The notes below the pieces were generated by a model. That model saw only the letters and a list, made by a program, of their open reading frames with translations. It was not told the origin of the DNA and ran no database searches. 64,000 nt of DNA from assembly GCF_025152405.1 (NCBI RefSeq), contig NZ_CP102292.1, positions 1,550,001 to 1,614,000 of the forward strand, written 5' to 3'. The DNA is from [Ruminococcus] lactaris ATCC 29176 (GTDB lineage: Bacteria > Bacillota > Clostridia > Lachnospirales > Lachnospiraceae). The first letter of the stretch is position 1. Each line of letters starts with the position of its first letter. Position numbers and translations under genes: made by a program. This document shows positions 53,567 to 62,597 of the stretch, one piece after another.

Positions 53567-55096
53567 TTACAGATCTACAAAATCCACATCATATTCCGGG
53601 TTTTTTCTGCCTCTTCGTGGTCTCTTAAAATTTCTTGTATCTCCTTTTAAAGGATCTGCCTTCTCATCTTCTTCTATCTCGCTGTCATCATATTCGTCGT
53701 ATTCATCGTCATACTCGTCTTCATACTCATCGTCGTATTCATCGTCATACTCATCATCGTCTTCGTCTTCATACTCATCATCGTCTTCGTCTTCATATTC
53801 ATCGTCGTACTCGTCTTCGTACTCATCGTCGTATTCATCGTCATACTCGTCTTCATACTCATCGTCCGGCTCTTTCTCTGCCTTGCGGTTTTTTTTCTTC
53901 TTTGCCGGCTTTTCTTCTTCCTCTTCAAACGGGATATCGTACTCATCATAAAGATCATCCAGTTCCTGATTTCTGTGAACAAGCTTGATTGCAAAAATGA
54001 TCATGAGGATCAGAAGAATCAGAACAAATGCTCCTGCTGCGATCAGGACAAATAAAGTATGATCTGCGATAAAATTTCCTATTTTAGAAAGAGCTGACTC
54101 ATTCGTCTTCTCTTTTACCTGCTCTGTCGGTGTCTCAACCGCCTGATAAGTTCCATCTGATGAATCATACTGATAAAATCCTTTTTCTCCGGTTCTTGTA
54201 TTTAAAGCATACATCAGATCATACCGGTCATTCTCCGGATCAGCCCAGTAAGGATAACTCTGGTCTCCAACTGTCAGTTCTCCCTGCTGATAAGAAGACG
54301 GAAGCGATACATCTCCTGTATCACTCAGAAGAATGATCGAGGTACTGTCTGAAATCTGAATCTCCGTATACGGTAAAAATGTAGCATCCTCTTCATTATA
54401 AAGGAAAAACTTTCCTGTTCCCGCAGAATCTACAAGATATCCGATACATACACCTGCACCATTCTTCGCAAATTTTCTTTCTTCACCATTGAATGTAAGC
54501 TTTGTTTCTGTATATCCCTCCGGAAGATCTGCTGCAGTAAATGCCTCTGAGAAGAGATAATCTGTCCCGTTTACTGAAACTGTGATATTGGTTGTCTCTC
54601 CGGCAACGGGAGTCCCTCCCTCTGCCGCAGTTGTCGTAATCTCTGTACTGCCATCATCGCCTGCTGCTACTTTTACTGCGGAAGAACCTTCTGCCAGTGT
54701 CAGTGTCTCGTCATTGTAAAGATACGCTTTGGAGCTTTGAACACTGATCGTTGTATCTCCGGCTTTCAGTGCTTTAAACTGAAGTGTCGTACGCAGTTCA
54801 TTCTCAGAACCTGTTCCACTGCCTGAGTAAGTCAGATTCCCTGAGCCATCTGCCTGAACACCATCACCACTGACAAATTCAAGAGCAGATGTATCATAGC
54901 TCATTGTGATATCTGCATCTCCGATCGCATCTCCTCCGGTCTTTACAACCAGGCTTACATCTACCGTTTCTCCTACCTTTGTCTCCGGGTCTGAGAACAT
55001 CAGTTGTCCCTGTGCAGCACTGACAATCGTGCCAAACATTGGTACTGTAAGGCAGACCGATAAAATCATCGCTGCTGCTTTTTTCATCATCTTCAT
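53567..55096 (-). CDS. Cohesin-like-domain membrane protein with acidic repeat tail
   Basis: 509 aa. Signal peptide (residues 1-28, ending VSAA). A cohesin-type domain follows: QLMFSDPETKVGETVDVSLVV, DADITMSYDTSALEFVSGD, LRTTLQFKALKAGDTTISV. A second beta-rich domain of unknown type (residues about 165-330) precedes one membrane helix (about 344-367). The cytoplasmic tail has EEEEEKPAKKKKNRKAEKE, then about 60 residues of DEYEDEYDDEY-type repeats (about 408-470), then a basic end with KRPRRGRK. No dockerin partner is visible. The neighbours (LCP ligase, HtrA) suggest an envelope role. Unlike cellulosome scaffoldins it has a single cohesin and ends in the cytoplasm. Confidence 0.8.
   Translation of the reverse strand: MKMMKKAAAMILSVCLTVPMFGTIVSAAQGQLMFSDPETKVGETVDVSLVVKTGGDAIGDADITMSYDTSALEFVSGDGVQADGSGNLTYSGSGTGSENELRTTLQFKALKAGDTTISVQSSKAYLYNDETLTLAEGSSAVKVAAGDDGSTEITTTAAEGGTPVAGETTNITVSVNGTDYLFSEAFTAADLPEGYTETKLTFNGEERKFAKNGAGVCIGYLVDSAGTGKFFLYNEEDATFLPYTEIQISDSTSIILLSDTGDVSLPSSYQQGELTVGDQSYPYWADPENDRYDLMYALNTRTGEKGFYQYDSSDGTYQAVETPTEQVKEKTNESALSKIGNFIADHTLFVLIAAGAFVLILLILMIIFAIKLVHRNQELDDLYDEYDIPFEEEEEKPAKKKKNRKAEKEPDDEYEDEYDDEYDDEYEDEYDDEYEDEDDDEYEDEDDDEYDDEYDDEYEDEYDDEYDEYDDSEIEEDEKADPLKGDTRNFKRPRRGRKNPEYDVDFVDL
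53690..53871 (-). repeat. Short tandem coding repeat (Asp-Glu-Tyr)
   Basis: GAT/GAC-GAN-TAC/TAT units in 9-15-bp steps encode the acidic tail of the cohesin-domain protein. Copy number could change by slippage. Confidence 0.8.
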
Positions 55097-55156
55097 GTAA
55101 CTACCCCTTTGTTCATATTAGATTTAAGTCATTATCTCTTATCATACACGGTTTTT

Positions 55157-56539
55157 CTATAATTGTCCACCATTTTCACCAGTTCCACTGCTGTCTCCAC
55201 TGCTGTCTCCCGGATCGGTTTCACCGGTATCTGCTCCCGGATTTCCATCACCGGTTCCACTGTCTGTTCCGGGATCAGTTCCACTATTTCCATTATCTGA
55301 CGGCTGATCCGGTACTGTCGGCTCATAGTCATCAGGAGCCGATGGCTGTGGTTCATTATAGGTCCGATCCTGCGTCCCTCCCGTGGATGATGAATCACTT
55401 TTTCCCGATGAATTTCCTGAATCCTGTGCATTTCCACCTGTGCCGACCCTCGCAGCAATTTTTTCACTGATACTGTTCACTTTAGAAGACGGACTGTAAT
55501 CATTTACCCCATATAGAAATTGATGAAGTGCAGATACATTCGATGTCAGATCTTCCGGGATTACAATACTTCCAAGTCCTGATATCGTATCAGTCGATTT
55601 ATCCTGTGGGAATCCCATATTACCGGATAATTGATACTCCGTATAAGCCTGGGCATAATAAAGGATATCAGAAAGTGTAAAATTGGTTGCAACCTGTGGA
55701 AATACCTTGTCGATGATCGCATTCAAAGTCATAAGATCCGCATTTTTTGCCTTTTCTACGATTTTTTCAATAACCAGACGCTGTCGCTCTGTTCTTGTAA
55801 AGTCACCACCGGCTGTCGACCGGATTCTTGCATAAGTCGTTGCCTGAACTCCGTCTAATAACTGAAGTCCTGCAGTTTCTACCCGGTGTGCCTCTTTTCC
55901 TGCAGAGTCTGCAGTTTCCTGAACAAACTTGTTGAGATACTGGATCTCTTCCTCTTTGATCTCGATCTCCACTCCGCCCAGCAGATCAATCGCATCTGCA
56001 ATGGCACCGAAATCTACGGTCACATATTTCTGGATATCAAGATCTAGATTCAAATTCAGCATATTGACAGCCTGCGTTGGTCCTCCATAACTGTAAGCAG
56101 CATTACATTTCTGAAGAGTTCCGTCAGAAAGATCCAGCAGTGTATCCCGGTAAACTGATATCATCTTTACTTCCTTCGTCTCATTATTCAGACTGGCTAC
56201 AATAATACAGTCCGTGCGGTTTCCCTTTCCAAGATTTCCATCACGGGAATCCACACCAAAGAGGGCGATATTGGTATAACCTTTTCCCAGATTGATCTCC
56301 CCGTTCTTCTCCTGAACTTCCTCATTGATAATCAGATCCTTTGCCTCAATATCCTGCGTCTGGATCTTTCCCCACTTTGCTGCGACATAAATTGCTGCCG
56401 CAGAAAAAGTACAGATCAGCACCCCTACGGTGCAGAGCAGGACCCGCTGCCACATTTTCAACTTCATAAACCAGTTCTTATTTTTTTCTTTCGCTGCCGC
56501 TGCACGCCTTCTACCGCGTCTTCTCACTTCTCTGCCCAT
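55157..56539 (-). CDS. LytR-CpsA-Psr (LCP) family glycopolymer transferase
   Basis: 460 aa from ATG 56539 (AGAGAGG at eight bases; a GTG three codons earlier is less likely). Basic cytoplasmic start, one membrane helix (about 30-52), then the LCP domain: YTNIALFGVDSRDGNLGKGNRTD, IISVYRDTLLDLSDG-like Arg/Asp block, NAAYSYGGPTQAVNML and YARIRSTAGGDFTRTERQRLV, all with the conserved Arg/Asp residues that bind polyprenyl pyrophosphate. The C-terminal 90 residues are a flexible S/G/D/T/P tail. LCP enzymes attach wall glycopolymers to peptidoglycan, fitting the glycosyltransferases next to it. Confidence 0.93.
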   Translation of the reverse strand: MGREVRRRGRRRAAAAKEKNKNWFMKLKMWQRVLLCTVGVLICTFSAAAIYVAAKWGKIQTQDIEAKDLIINEEVQEKNGEINLGKGYTNIALFGVDSRDGNLGKGNRTDCIIVASLNNETKEVKMISVYRDTLLDLSDGTLQKCNAAYSYGGPTQAVNMLNLNLDLDIQKYVTVDFGAIADAIDLLGGVEIEIKEEEIQYLNKFVQETADSAGKEAHRVETAGLQLLDGVQATTYARIRSTAGGDFTRTERQRLVIEKIVEKAKNADLMTLNAIIDKVFPQVATNFTLSDILYYAQAYTEYQLSGNMGFPQDKSTDTISGLGSIVIPEDLTSNVSALHQFLYGVNDYSPSSKVNSISEKIAARVGTGGNAQDSGNSSGKSDSSSTGGTQDRTYNEPQPSAPDDYEPTVPDQPSDNGNSGTDPGTDSGTGDGNPGADTGETDPGDSSGDSSGTGENGGQL

Positions 56540-56564
56540 AAGAAGCACCTCTCTTTATTCCTCT

Positions 56565-57779
56565 TTAGTTGATCTCTGAAATAAACTGATCTAATGACTG
56601 ACTTCCTAACATTCGTACTCTCGTCAGAGCATAGGGATCATCTCCCGGATAACATTTGCCCGGTTCTGTCGTAACTGCACATAAAAATCCAGCCTCTTCC
56701 ACCGTCTGTTCACACTCTGCCGTATAATCCCCGAACGGATATGCAAGTGCATCTCCATTTCCACAATACTCAATGGATTTCTTCAGATCTGCCAGGGCTT
56801 CTTCTTTCGATAAAGCCGGGAAAATACCTCCGTGTCCGTAAGTTCCACCACCACGGTGCATATTATCTGTATGCGACTCCAGTGTCAGATACTGATTATT
56901 TCGGTAAGGATCCAACATGCTTTTATCATTATAATAACTGGTGATCACGAAAGAAGTTGCAGGTGTCTGATACTTTTCAAATAAAGGGATTGCCAGTTCT
57001 ATATACAGCGGACCATCATCAAAAGAAAGTACAATGCTTTTATCCGGAAGGATTCTCTCTCCGTCCAGATATTCCCTCACTTCTTTCCAGGTCGGAAAAT
57101 AATAGTCATTCTCATGCAGATATTTCAATTCTTCTTCCAGTGTTCCCACTTCTATATAATTGGAGTTCAGATTCTCCGGGACACTGTTAGCATCATATAC
57201 ATAATGATACATACAAATCGGAAGACCTTTTGCTCCATATTCTTTATTCGGAGTCACCGTAACGGTTCTCTGTGCTGAGATTTCTTTTCCTTTGGGATCG
57301 GTGGCTTTATAAACCAACTGGTGTTCTCCTGCCGTATTCAGATCATATTCCTCCAGACTGACGCTGATATCTGTTCTATTCCCCTGCCGGTCTTTCACAA
57401 CTGCACCGGCATCCTCATACGGATCTCCAAGCCTGACAGTCACTTCACTGTCACCCTGAAGTTCTATCGTATAATCGGATGTCCCGCTCTGAGCATCTTT
57501 CTTTTTTGTATCCTTTGATCCCCCCTTATTTTCAGATGTCGGGGGACTTCCCGCAGTATGACTTCTTTTCCACAGAAAAATTCCTGCCATCCCCGCTGCC
57601 AGGATCAGTACCACAACAATTCCAAAAAGCCTTCTTCTCCGCCGAAGTCTTCTGGATCTTCTTCGATGTCTCTGCCTTCTGCCTGAAGTCTGCATATGCG
57701 GCTGTCTACTTACCGGTTCCCGTCTGCTTCTTCGCAGTGCTTCATTTCTTCTATGATTGCTTTTGCCTTTTCTTCCCAT
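56565..57779 (-). CDS. Polysaccharide deacetylase with Ig-like domain
   Basis: 404 aa. A very basic cytoplasmic start (KSNHRRNEALRRSRREP) and membrane helix (about 49-70) anchor an Ig-like domain (residues about 105-178; DSEVTVRLGDPYEDAGAVVKD and HQLVYKATDPKGKEISAQ, bacterial DUF5011-like) and a NodB-type deacetylase (SIVLSFDDGPLYIELAIPLF with the DD metal motif, THTDNMHRGG-like His region as ESHTDNMH, and ALAYPFGDYTAECEQ). It probably removes acetyl groups from wall or capsule sugars. The start overlaps the preceding glycosyltransferase gene by 70 bases, with GGAG just ahead of the ATG. Confidence 0.88.
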   Translation of the reverse strand: MGRKGKSNHRRNEALRRSRREPVSRQPHMQTSGRRQRHRRRSRRLRRRRRLFGIVVVLILAAGMAGIFLWKRSHTAGSPPTSENKGGSKDTKKKDAQSGTSDYTIELQGDSEVTVRLGDPYEDAGAVVKDRQGNRTDISVSLEEYDLNTAGEHQLVYKATDPKGKEISAQRTVTVTPNKEYGAKGLPICMYHYVYDANSVPENLNSNYIEVGTLEEELKYLHENDYYFPTWKEVREYLDGERILPDKSIVLSFDDGPLYIELAIPLFEKYQTPATSFVITSYYNDKSMLDPYRNNQYLTLESHTDNMHRGGGTYGHGGIFPALSKEEALADLKKSIEYCGNGDALAYPFGDYTAECEQTVEEAGFLCAVTTEPGKCYPGDDPYALTRVRMLGSQSLDQFISEIN

Positions 57780-59014
57780 GTATTCTCCAATGCTTCCCTG
57801 TCTAACAGTTCTATATACGCTTTATCTGACCTTTTTCCCAATGCCTCATCCAGTTTTGCTTCAAATTCCTTATGGTCATGCCCGATCAGGACTGACTGAT
57901 ACTTTCTGCACTCATCCATGTCAGTCGTGACGATCGGCTTATTCAATGCCATATATTCAAACAATTTGACCGGAGAGGTTGCTTTTGTGATCTCATTGAT
58001 CAAAAACGGGATGGTCAGTACATCCATCTTTGCAGCATAATTCTGCAATACATGATAATCCCTTGAACCCAGGAAATGGACATTCTCCTGTCTGTCAAGC
58101 CCCGCCTTTTCATAAGAATCATCATATTTAATTCCAAACAGTACGATCTGATACTTTCCCGTCTCTGCAAGTTCTTTAACAAGCTGATAATCAAACCACT
58201 TTGCCAATGCCCCGTAATATCCGATCATCGGCTGTCCCTTTTCAAGAATCTCTGCAAATTCTTTTTCAAACTTAAAGTCCGGATCAATTTCATTATGGAA
58301 ATGGTTATAATCCACACCGTTACAAGAAAACACCAGATGAGAATCCCCTCTTTTTGACAGGACATCCCTTTGCAGTGCATCTGCTGTTACAACCACGATC
58401 GAGTCTTTCTCCTTCATGGTCTTCTCGTACTTTTCCCTGACATTGACCGGCAATTCATCCGTTCCGGCAAGGTGAGGATTCAGATCATCAATATATTCAT
58501 ATACAACCTTATATCCACGTCGCTCATACTCCTCGATCTGCCCTTTGGTCAGTGTCCAGTCTGTTGAATAGAACTGAACATATCTTGGTTTTTCCTGCTG
58601 CTCAATGGCTTCAAAAATATAGTTAGCAAATGCCTTATTCATAAAATTGACAAGGTAAAGATTTTCTGACTGTCTTTTGATCCTTTTTACATCATCTGTA
58701 AATCTTGTCACTTCATACAGCACCAGGGTTCTCTGCTTTGCAAAGTTAGTAAAAATATGCTGCGGTCTCTGATACAGAGGCACATCCCATCCAAAAGAAC
58801 TTCTCCATACCACAATGCGGTCGTAGTCTTCTCTCTCCAGCATCCGCTTCAATCGCTTTCGGATCTCCTTTTTATTCAATGCCACATAGATTTTCTCTTT
58901 CATCGAAATCCGCACAATATAATTGGAATAAATATATCCGGTCATTTTTTTTATTGTTCCGGTCAGTCCATATTTTTTTACAAGATTTTTCACTTTGCTC
59001 AGCTTATCTTTCAT
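57710..59014 (-). CDS. Glycosyltransferase (GT4-like), copy 2
   Basis: 434 aa, cytoplasmic face of the membrane, no membrane segments. N-terminal Rossmann part DRIVVWRSSFGWDVPLYQRPQHIF and C-terminal nucleotide-sugar part HFLGSRDYHVLQNYAAKMDV, IPFLINEITKATSPVKLFEYMALNKPIV with the E-x7-E-like EYMALNKP block. It is a clear paralog of the next gene upstream: both have RPQH after about 75-80 residues, VYEYIDDLNPHL / YEYVDDINPDL, and the TSPVKLFEYMA stretch. Substrates unknown. Confidence 0.88.
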   Translation of the reverse strand: MKDKLSKVKNLVKKYGLTGTIKKMTGYIYSNYIVRISMKEKIYVALNKKEIRKRLKRMLEREDYDRIVVWRSSFGWDVPLYQRPQHIFTNFAKQRTLVLYEVTRFTDDVKRIKRQSENLYLVNFMNKAFANYIFEAIEQQEKPRYVQFYSTDWTLTKGQIEEYERRGYKVVYEYIDDLNPHLAGTDELPVNVREKYEKTMKEKDSIVVVTADALQRDVLSKRGDSHLVFSCNGVDYNHFHNEIDPDFKFEKEFAEILEKGQPMIGYYGALAKWFDYQLVKELAETGKYQIVLFGIKYDDSYEKAGLDRQENVHFLGSRDYHVLQNYAAKMDVLTIPFLINEITKATSPVKLFEYMALNKPIVTTDMDECRKYQSVLIGHDHKEFEAKLDEALGKRSDKAYIELLDREALENTWEEKAKAIIEEMKHCEEADGNR

Positions 59015-60275
59015 TTTTCAGCTCCTTTTTCACACTGTCCGGCATTCCGCCTTCTTTAATAAAATCCTTCAGCTCTGCCGCTTTTGCTTTCCAGTCGTTC
59101 GCTCTGGCACACTCCATCAACCTGCTTTGGAACTCTTCTGACTTTCCTTTTTCTGCCAGCTTAAGAACATCCTCCACAAAATCTTCTTTTGTATCAGCGA
59201 TCTTTACCAGTTCATACTTTTTGCACTCCGGCAGTGATGTTGCAACAACCGGTTTTCCCATAGCCATATACTCAAATAACTTCACCGGAGAGGTAGATTC
59301 CGTAATATCATTCACAACAAACGGGATCATACATACATCAAAAAAATGTGCATAACCGGCAAGTTCTTCATATGGTCTCTTTCCGAGAAATCTGACATTT
59401 TTATATTCTAAAATGCCACTTTCCTGCAGACTTGCATCATGCTCGATCCCGATCAGGATGATCTGTATCTCCGGATGGTCTGCCAGTGCCTTCAGCAGAT
59501 CATAGTCCACCCAGCTTGCCATTGCCCCGTAATAACCTGCTTTCACAGAATCCGGCCTGAGCCAGGACAGGTACTCTTTCTCTCCTGTCTTCTGATCCGG
59601 TGGAAATTTTTCACACTCTGCACCATTCGAGATCAATGCAGCCTTCGCAGCCGGATTAATCTTCCTGACATTTTCATATAAGCGGGTTGCCGTTGCAATA
59701 ACATAAGTCGCAGGATCTTTTATAAGAGACTCATGTCTTTCAAGGATCATATCCAGTCTGCCCGGTGCGATCAGGTCAGGATTTATATCATCCACATACT
59801 CATATAAAATTTTGAATCCTTCTTGCTGATACTGACGAATCCGGCTCATTGGAACTGTATCGGTAGAATAGACCATCAGATACCTGTCCGCCCTTTTCTG
59901 ACGTAACTGTCTGAGAATCTCATTCCTGTAATAATACAGATCCAGTACAAAACAATTTCCGGCTACCCGGGTGATCCTGGATGGATTTTTATAGTCCACA
60001 TCATAATAAGAATTGTATAAGACCAGCGTTCTCTCATCTGCCAGCTTTTTTGTCAGATGCTGGGGACGCTGAAGCATGATATTGTAAAACCCAAAATGGT
60101 TCTCAAAAATAATTACTGTATCAAATTCCCGGCTCAGTAATTTATCTATCGCATTCTTTCTTTTCCCACGAAGATTTTTTACGTCCCACTTCTCCTGCTT
60201 TTTCATCTTGACAGAAATCATGCGCACACTCTGCCTGATACCTTTTTCTTTAATTTTTCCGATCAGTTCACTCAT
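59004..60275 (-). CDS. Glycosyltransferase (GT4-like), copy 1
   Basis: 423 aa. Layout as in the adjacent paralog: DTVIIFENHFGFYNIMLQRPQH, GFKILYEYVDDINPDLIAPG, GYYGAMASWVDYDLLKALAD, RFLGKRPYEELAGYAHFFDV and STSPVKLFEYMAMGKPVVA. It overlaps the downstream paralog by 11 bases and the upstream GT26 gene by 8, so the three are probably translated in a coupled way. Tandem duplication followed by divergence is the simplest origin. Confidence 0.88.
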   Translation of the reverse strand: MSELIGKIKEKGIRQSVRMISVKMKKQEKWDVKNLRGKRKNAIDKLLSREFDTVIIFENHFGFYNIMLQRPQHLTKKLADERTLVLYNSYYDVDYKNPSRITRVAGNCFVLDLYYYRNEILRQLRQKRADRYLMVYSTDTVPMSRIRQYQQEGFKILYEYVDDINPDLIAPGRLDMILERHESLIKDPATYVIATATRLYENVRKINPAAKAALISNGAECEKFPPDQKTGEKEYLSWLRPDSVKAGYYGAMASWVDYDLLKALADHPEIQIILIGIEHDASLQESGILEYKNVRFLGKRPYEELAGYAHFFDVCMIPFVVNDITESTSPVKLFEYMAMGKPVVATSLPECKKYELVKIADTKEDFVEDVLKLAEKGKSEEFQSRLMECARANDWKAKAAELKDFIKEGGMPDSVKKELKNER

Positions 60276-61023
60276 GGCTTTCCTTTCTCAGAACAAACAA
60301 AAATTTTATATTATTATTCCAGAACCGTTTCAGCCGCTTTGGTTCTGTTACGATCCTGTATAACCATTCCAGATTACATTTTACGAAGAATTGCGGAGCT
60401 CTCTTTTTCATTCCACTCAGTACATCAAAACTTCCGCCGACGCCGATCAGTACGCCTTTTTTAAAAGACGCCATATGCCTGCGGATCAGGAGTTCCTGCA
60501 TTGGGGCTCCCAGTGCAATCAGTGAAATATCCGGCTCTTTTTCTGCGATCCGTTCAAGAACCGCATCCTTATCTTTCACATATCCATTTTCATATCCGCA
60601 TAAATAAATCCCCGGATATTCTCTTTCGATCTCTTTAGCCAGCGTCTCTACCACCTCAGGCTTTGCTCCAAAAAGGAACAGGCTTTTTCGGTTTTTATCT
60701 GCCCATTCAAAAAGATCACTGCAGATTTCAACACCCGGAATCCTTTCCTTTATATGAAATCCCAGCTTTTTCCCGCCTATGAGGATTCCAATCCCGTCTG
60801 CAACGATCGTCGTATCCTCCGCCATCAGCAGTCCTCTTACCTCTTTCATCCGGTCGGCAAGCATAAAGATTTCAGGATTGGCAGTCACCACGCACTGCTT
60901 TTTCCCTGCCTCAATCTCCCCTTCCAGCTTTTTCATAAACTCCGCTTTTGAACCCTTATAGATCTTCTTATAATACTCTTTCACATCAAACTCCTGTATC
61001 CTGTTCTTTATGATCAGAGACAA
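60268..61023 (-). CDS. WecG/TagA/CpsF-family (GT26) glycosyltransferase
   Basis: 251 aa. Family blocks: QCVVTANPEIFMLA, TTIVADGIGILIGGKKLG with the catalytic Asp of TagA in DGIG, ERIPGVEICSDLFEWA, LFLFGAKPEVVETLAKEI, ISLIALGAPMQELLI and IGVGGSFDVLSGMKKRAPQFF. GT26 enzymes add the second sugar (for example ManNAc) to a lipid-linked first sugar, matching the sugar-phosphate transferase encoded 21 bases upstream. The C-terminus carries a basic amphipathic helix for membrane contact. Confidence 0.95.
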   Translation of the reverse strand: MSLIIKNRIQEFDVKEYYKKIYKGSKAEFMKKLEGEIEAGKKQCVVTANPEIFMLADRMKEVRGLLMAEDTTIVADGIGILIGGKKLGFHIKERIPGVEICSDLFEWADKNRKSLFLFGAKPEVVETLAKEIEREYPGIYLCGYENGYVKDKDAVLERIAEKEPDISLIALGAPMQELLIRRHMASFKKGVLIGVGGSFDVLSGMKKRAPQFFVKCNLEWLYRIVTEPKRLKRFWNNNIKFLFVLRKESHE

Positions 61024-61044
61024 GAAAGCCTCCTCTCCGATCTC

Positions 61045-62412
61045 TCAGTCTTTTTTCTCTGAAGGCTTTATCTCCTCAAACCCTTCTGTACTGTCCTTGA
61101 TAAACATGATCTTTACCGTCATCAGGATCAGCCGCAGATCCAGCAGGATTGAATAATTCTGAATATACATCAGATCCAGCTTCAGCTTGTCATAAGCTGA
61201 AGTATTGTATTTTCCATAAATCTGTGCATACCCTGTCAGTCCACCTTTCACTTTCATTCTGTAGGTAAATTCCGGTACTTCCTCCACGTATTTTTCTACA
61301 TGTTCCACACGTTCCGGTCTTGGACCGACCACGCTCATATTTCCAATCAGAATATCAAAGAACTGAGGAAGTTCATCCAGCCTCGTCTTGCGGATTATCT
61401 TTCCAACCGGAGTAATCCTTGCATCATCATCTGTCGCCGGGATTACTTCTCCGTCCTTTTCTGCATTTTCGATCATACTTCTGAACTTATGGATCTTAAA
61501 TACCTTTCCGTTGATCGTACAACGATCCTGGACAAAAAATACTGGGCCGCCATCATATGCCTTAATGGCAATCGCGATCACCAGCATGACCGGTGAAGTA
61601 ATGACCAGTGCAATAATCGATACAACCAGATCCAGTACTCTCTTTGCCAGCCGCTGGTCAAACGTCAGTCCTTCATTTTTTGCCAGCAATAACGGTGTAT
61701 CAAACATATGGTTATTTTCCGAACTTCTGATAATGATATCGGAAATCTTTGGTGTGATATACGTTCTGATTCCATGTGCGTAACAATATTTTAAAAGCCG
61801 GTTGCGAAGTGGTGCATGAATATCGCAGAGAAAGACGGTATCATAATCATCAATCTTCTTTACGACCATGTCCCACTCCTCATCCACATTAAATGATTCT
61901 TTAATGATATAACGGTCACTTCTCATCCGCACTTTCCTGCGGAACGGCATCGGGTCATACTCCTGATACAGCAAAAGTACAATTCTCGCCGGGAACAGAC
62001 GCCGGAACAGCTTTGCCGAAAAGATCACCCACAGCAGGATCACCAGCATATCCACACACGTCAGACATGTCAATGGCAGGACACTTACAAATCTTGCCGA
62101 AAGAAGCACTGTCTCCAGATAAATACATACATTGGCCGCCGCTGCTGCCAGTCCATGGGAAAGGCACAGATTACTCATCCGCAGGGACCCCACATTCATT
62201 CCTCCCATAAGATACATAAAGATAAAGTAGAAGAAAGCGTAAAATGCTCCCATCAGCCAATATCCTTTATGATAAAATGGAAATACAATTCCCCAGTTAT
62301 GATATCTTTTCCAGACAACGATGAACATCCCTGTCAGCACAAGTACAAGAACCATCACAGTCAGGAATCGGATCAGACATTTATACGGATCCAGTTTATT
62401 TTGTTGCTTCAT
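61045..62412 (-). CDS. Polyprenyl-phosphate sugar-1-phosphate transferase (WbaP/WcaJ-like)
   Basis: 455 aa. Four membrane helices in the first 130 residues, a soluble Rossmann-like domain (VFLCDIHAPLRNRLLKYC), a further membrane-inserted helix (LDLVVSIIALVITSPVMLVIAIAI) and the catalytic core: GPVFFVQDRCTINGKVFKIH, KFRSM, KIIRKTRLDELPQFFDIL, GNMSVVGPRPE and VKGGLTGYAQI. These are diagnostic of bacterial sugar transferases that load the first sugar on undecaprenyl phosphate. It starts the minus-strand polysaccharide operon behind a near-perfect promoter. Confidence 0.95.
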   Translation of the reverse strand: MKQQNKLDPYKCLIRFLTVMVLVLVLTGMFIVVWKRYHNWGIVFPFYHKGYWLMGAFYAFFYFIFMYLMGGMNVGSLRMSNLCLSHGLAAAAANVCIYLETVLLSARFVSVLPLTCLTCVDMLVILLWVIFSAKLFRRLFPARIVLLLYQEYDPMPFRRKVRMRSDRYIIKESFNVDEEWDMVVKKIDDYDTVFLCDIHAPLRNRLLKYCYAHGIRTYITPKISDIIIRSSENNHMFDTPLLLAKNEGLTFDQRLAKRVLDLVVSIIALVITSPVMLVIAIAIKAYDGGPVFFVQDRCTINGKVFKIHKFRSMIENAEKDGEVIPATDDDARITPVGKIIRKTRLDELPQFFDILIGNMSVVGPRPERVEHVEKYVEEVPEFTYRMKVKGGLTGYAQIYGKYNTSAYDKLKLDLMYIQNYSILLDLRLILMTVKIMFIKDSTEGFEEIKPSEKKD

Positions 62413-62451
62413 CTATCTTTGCTCCAATCAATTCATAATCATACAATTTTG

Positions 62452-62480
62452 ATTATAGTATATAATTCCCTTTTTTTCAA
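62452..62480 (-). promoter_or_regulatory. Sigma-A promoter of the polysaccharide operon
   Basis: Minus strand: TTGAAA (62475-62480), 17-bp spacer, TATAAT (62452-62457), 40 bp before the sugar transferase gene. Confidence 0.8.
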
Positions 62481-62537
62481 CAATTCAACCCCTGCAAACC
62501 TGCTCTGTACAGCAAAATAAGAATTTTTTAAGAAAAT

Positions 62538-62566
62538 TTGACGAATTATGACAAATATATTAAACT
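62538..62566 (+). promoter_or_regulatory. Promoter of the Wzy/ligase-like gene
   Basis: Plus strand: TTGACG (62538-62543), 17-bp spacer, TAAACT (62561-62566). Diverges from the polysaccharide operon promoter. Confidence 0.5.
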
Positions 62567-62597
62567 GAAAGGCAGATTAATCAAAGGAGATCTCTAT

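Noticed and set aside
53690-53871. CRISPR-like periodic repeat
   Set aside because: Unit is only 9-15 bp, in frame with coding sequence, no spacers and no cas genes.
53635-53988. His/Arg-rich plus-strand frame
   Set aside because: Pure shadow of the Asp/Glu/Tyr repeat of the cohesin-domain gene.
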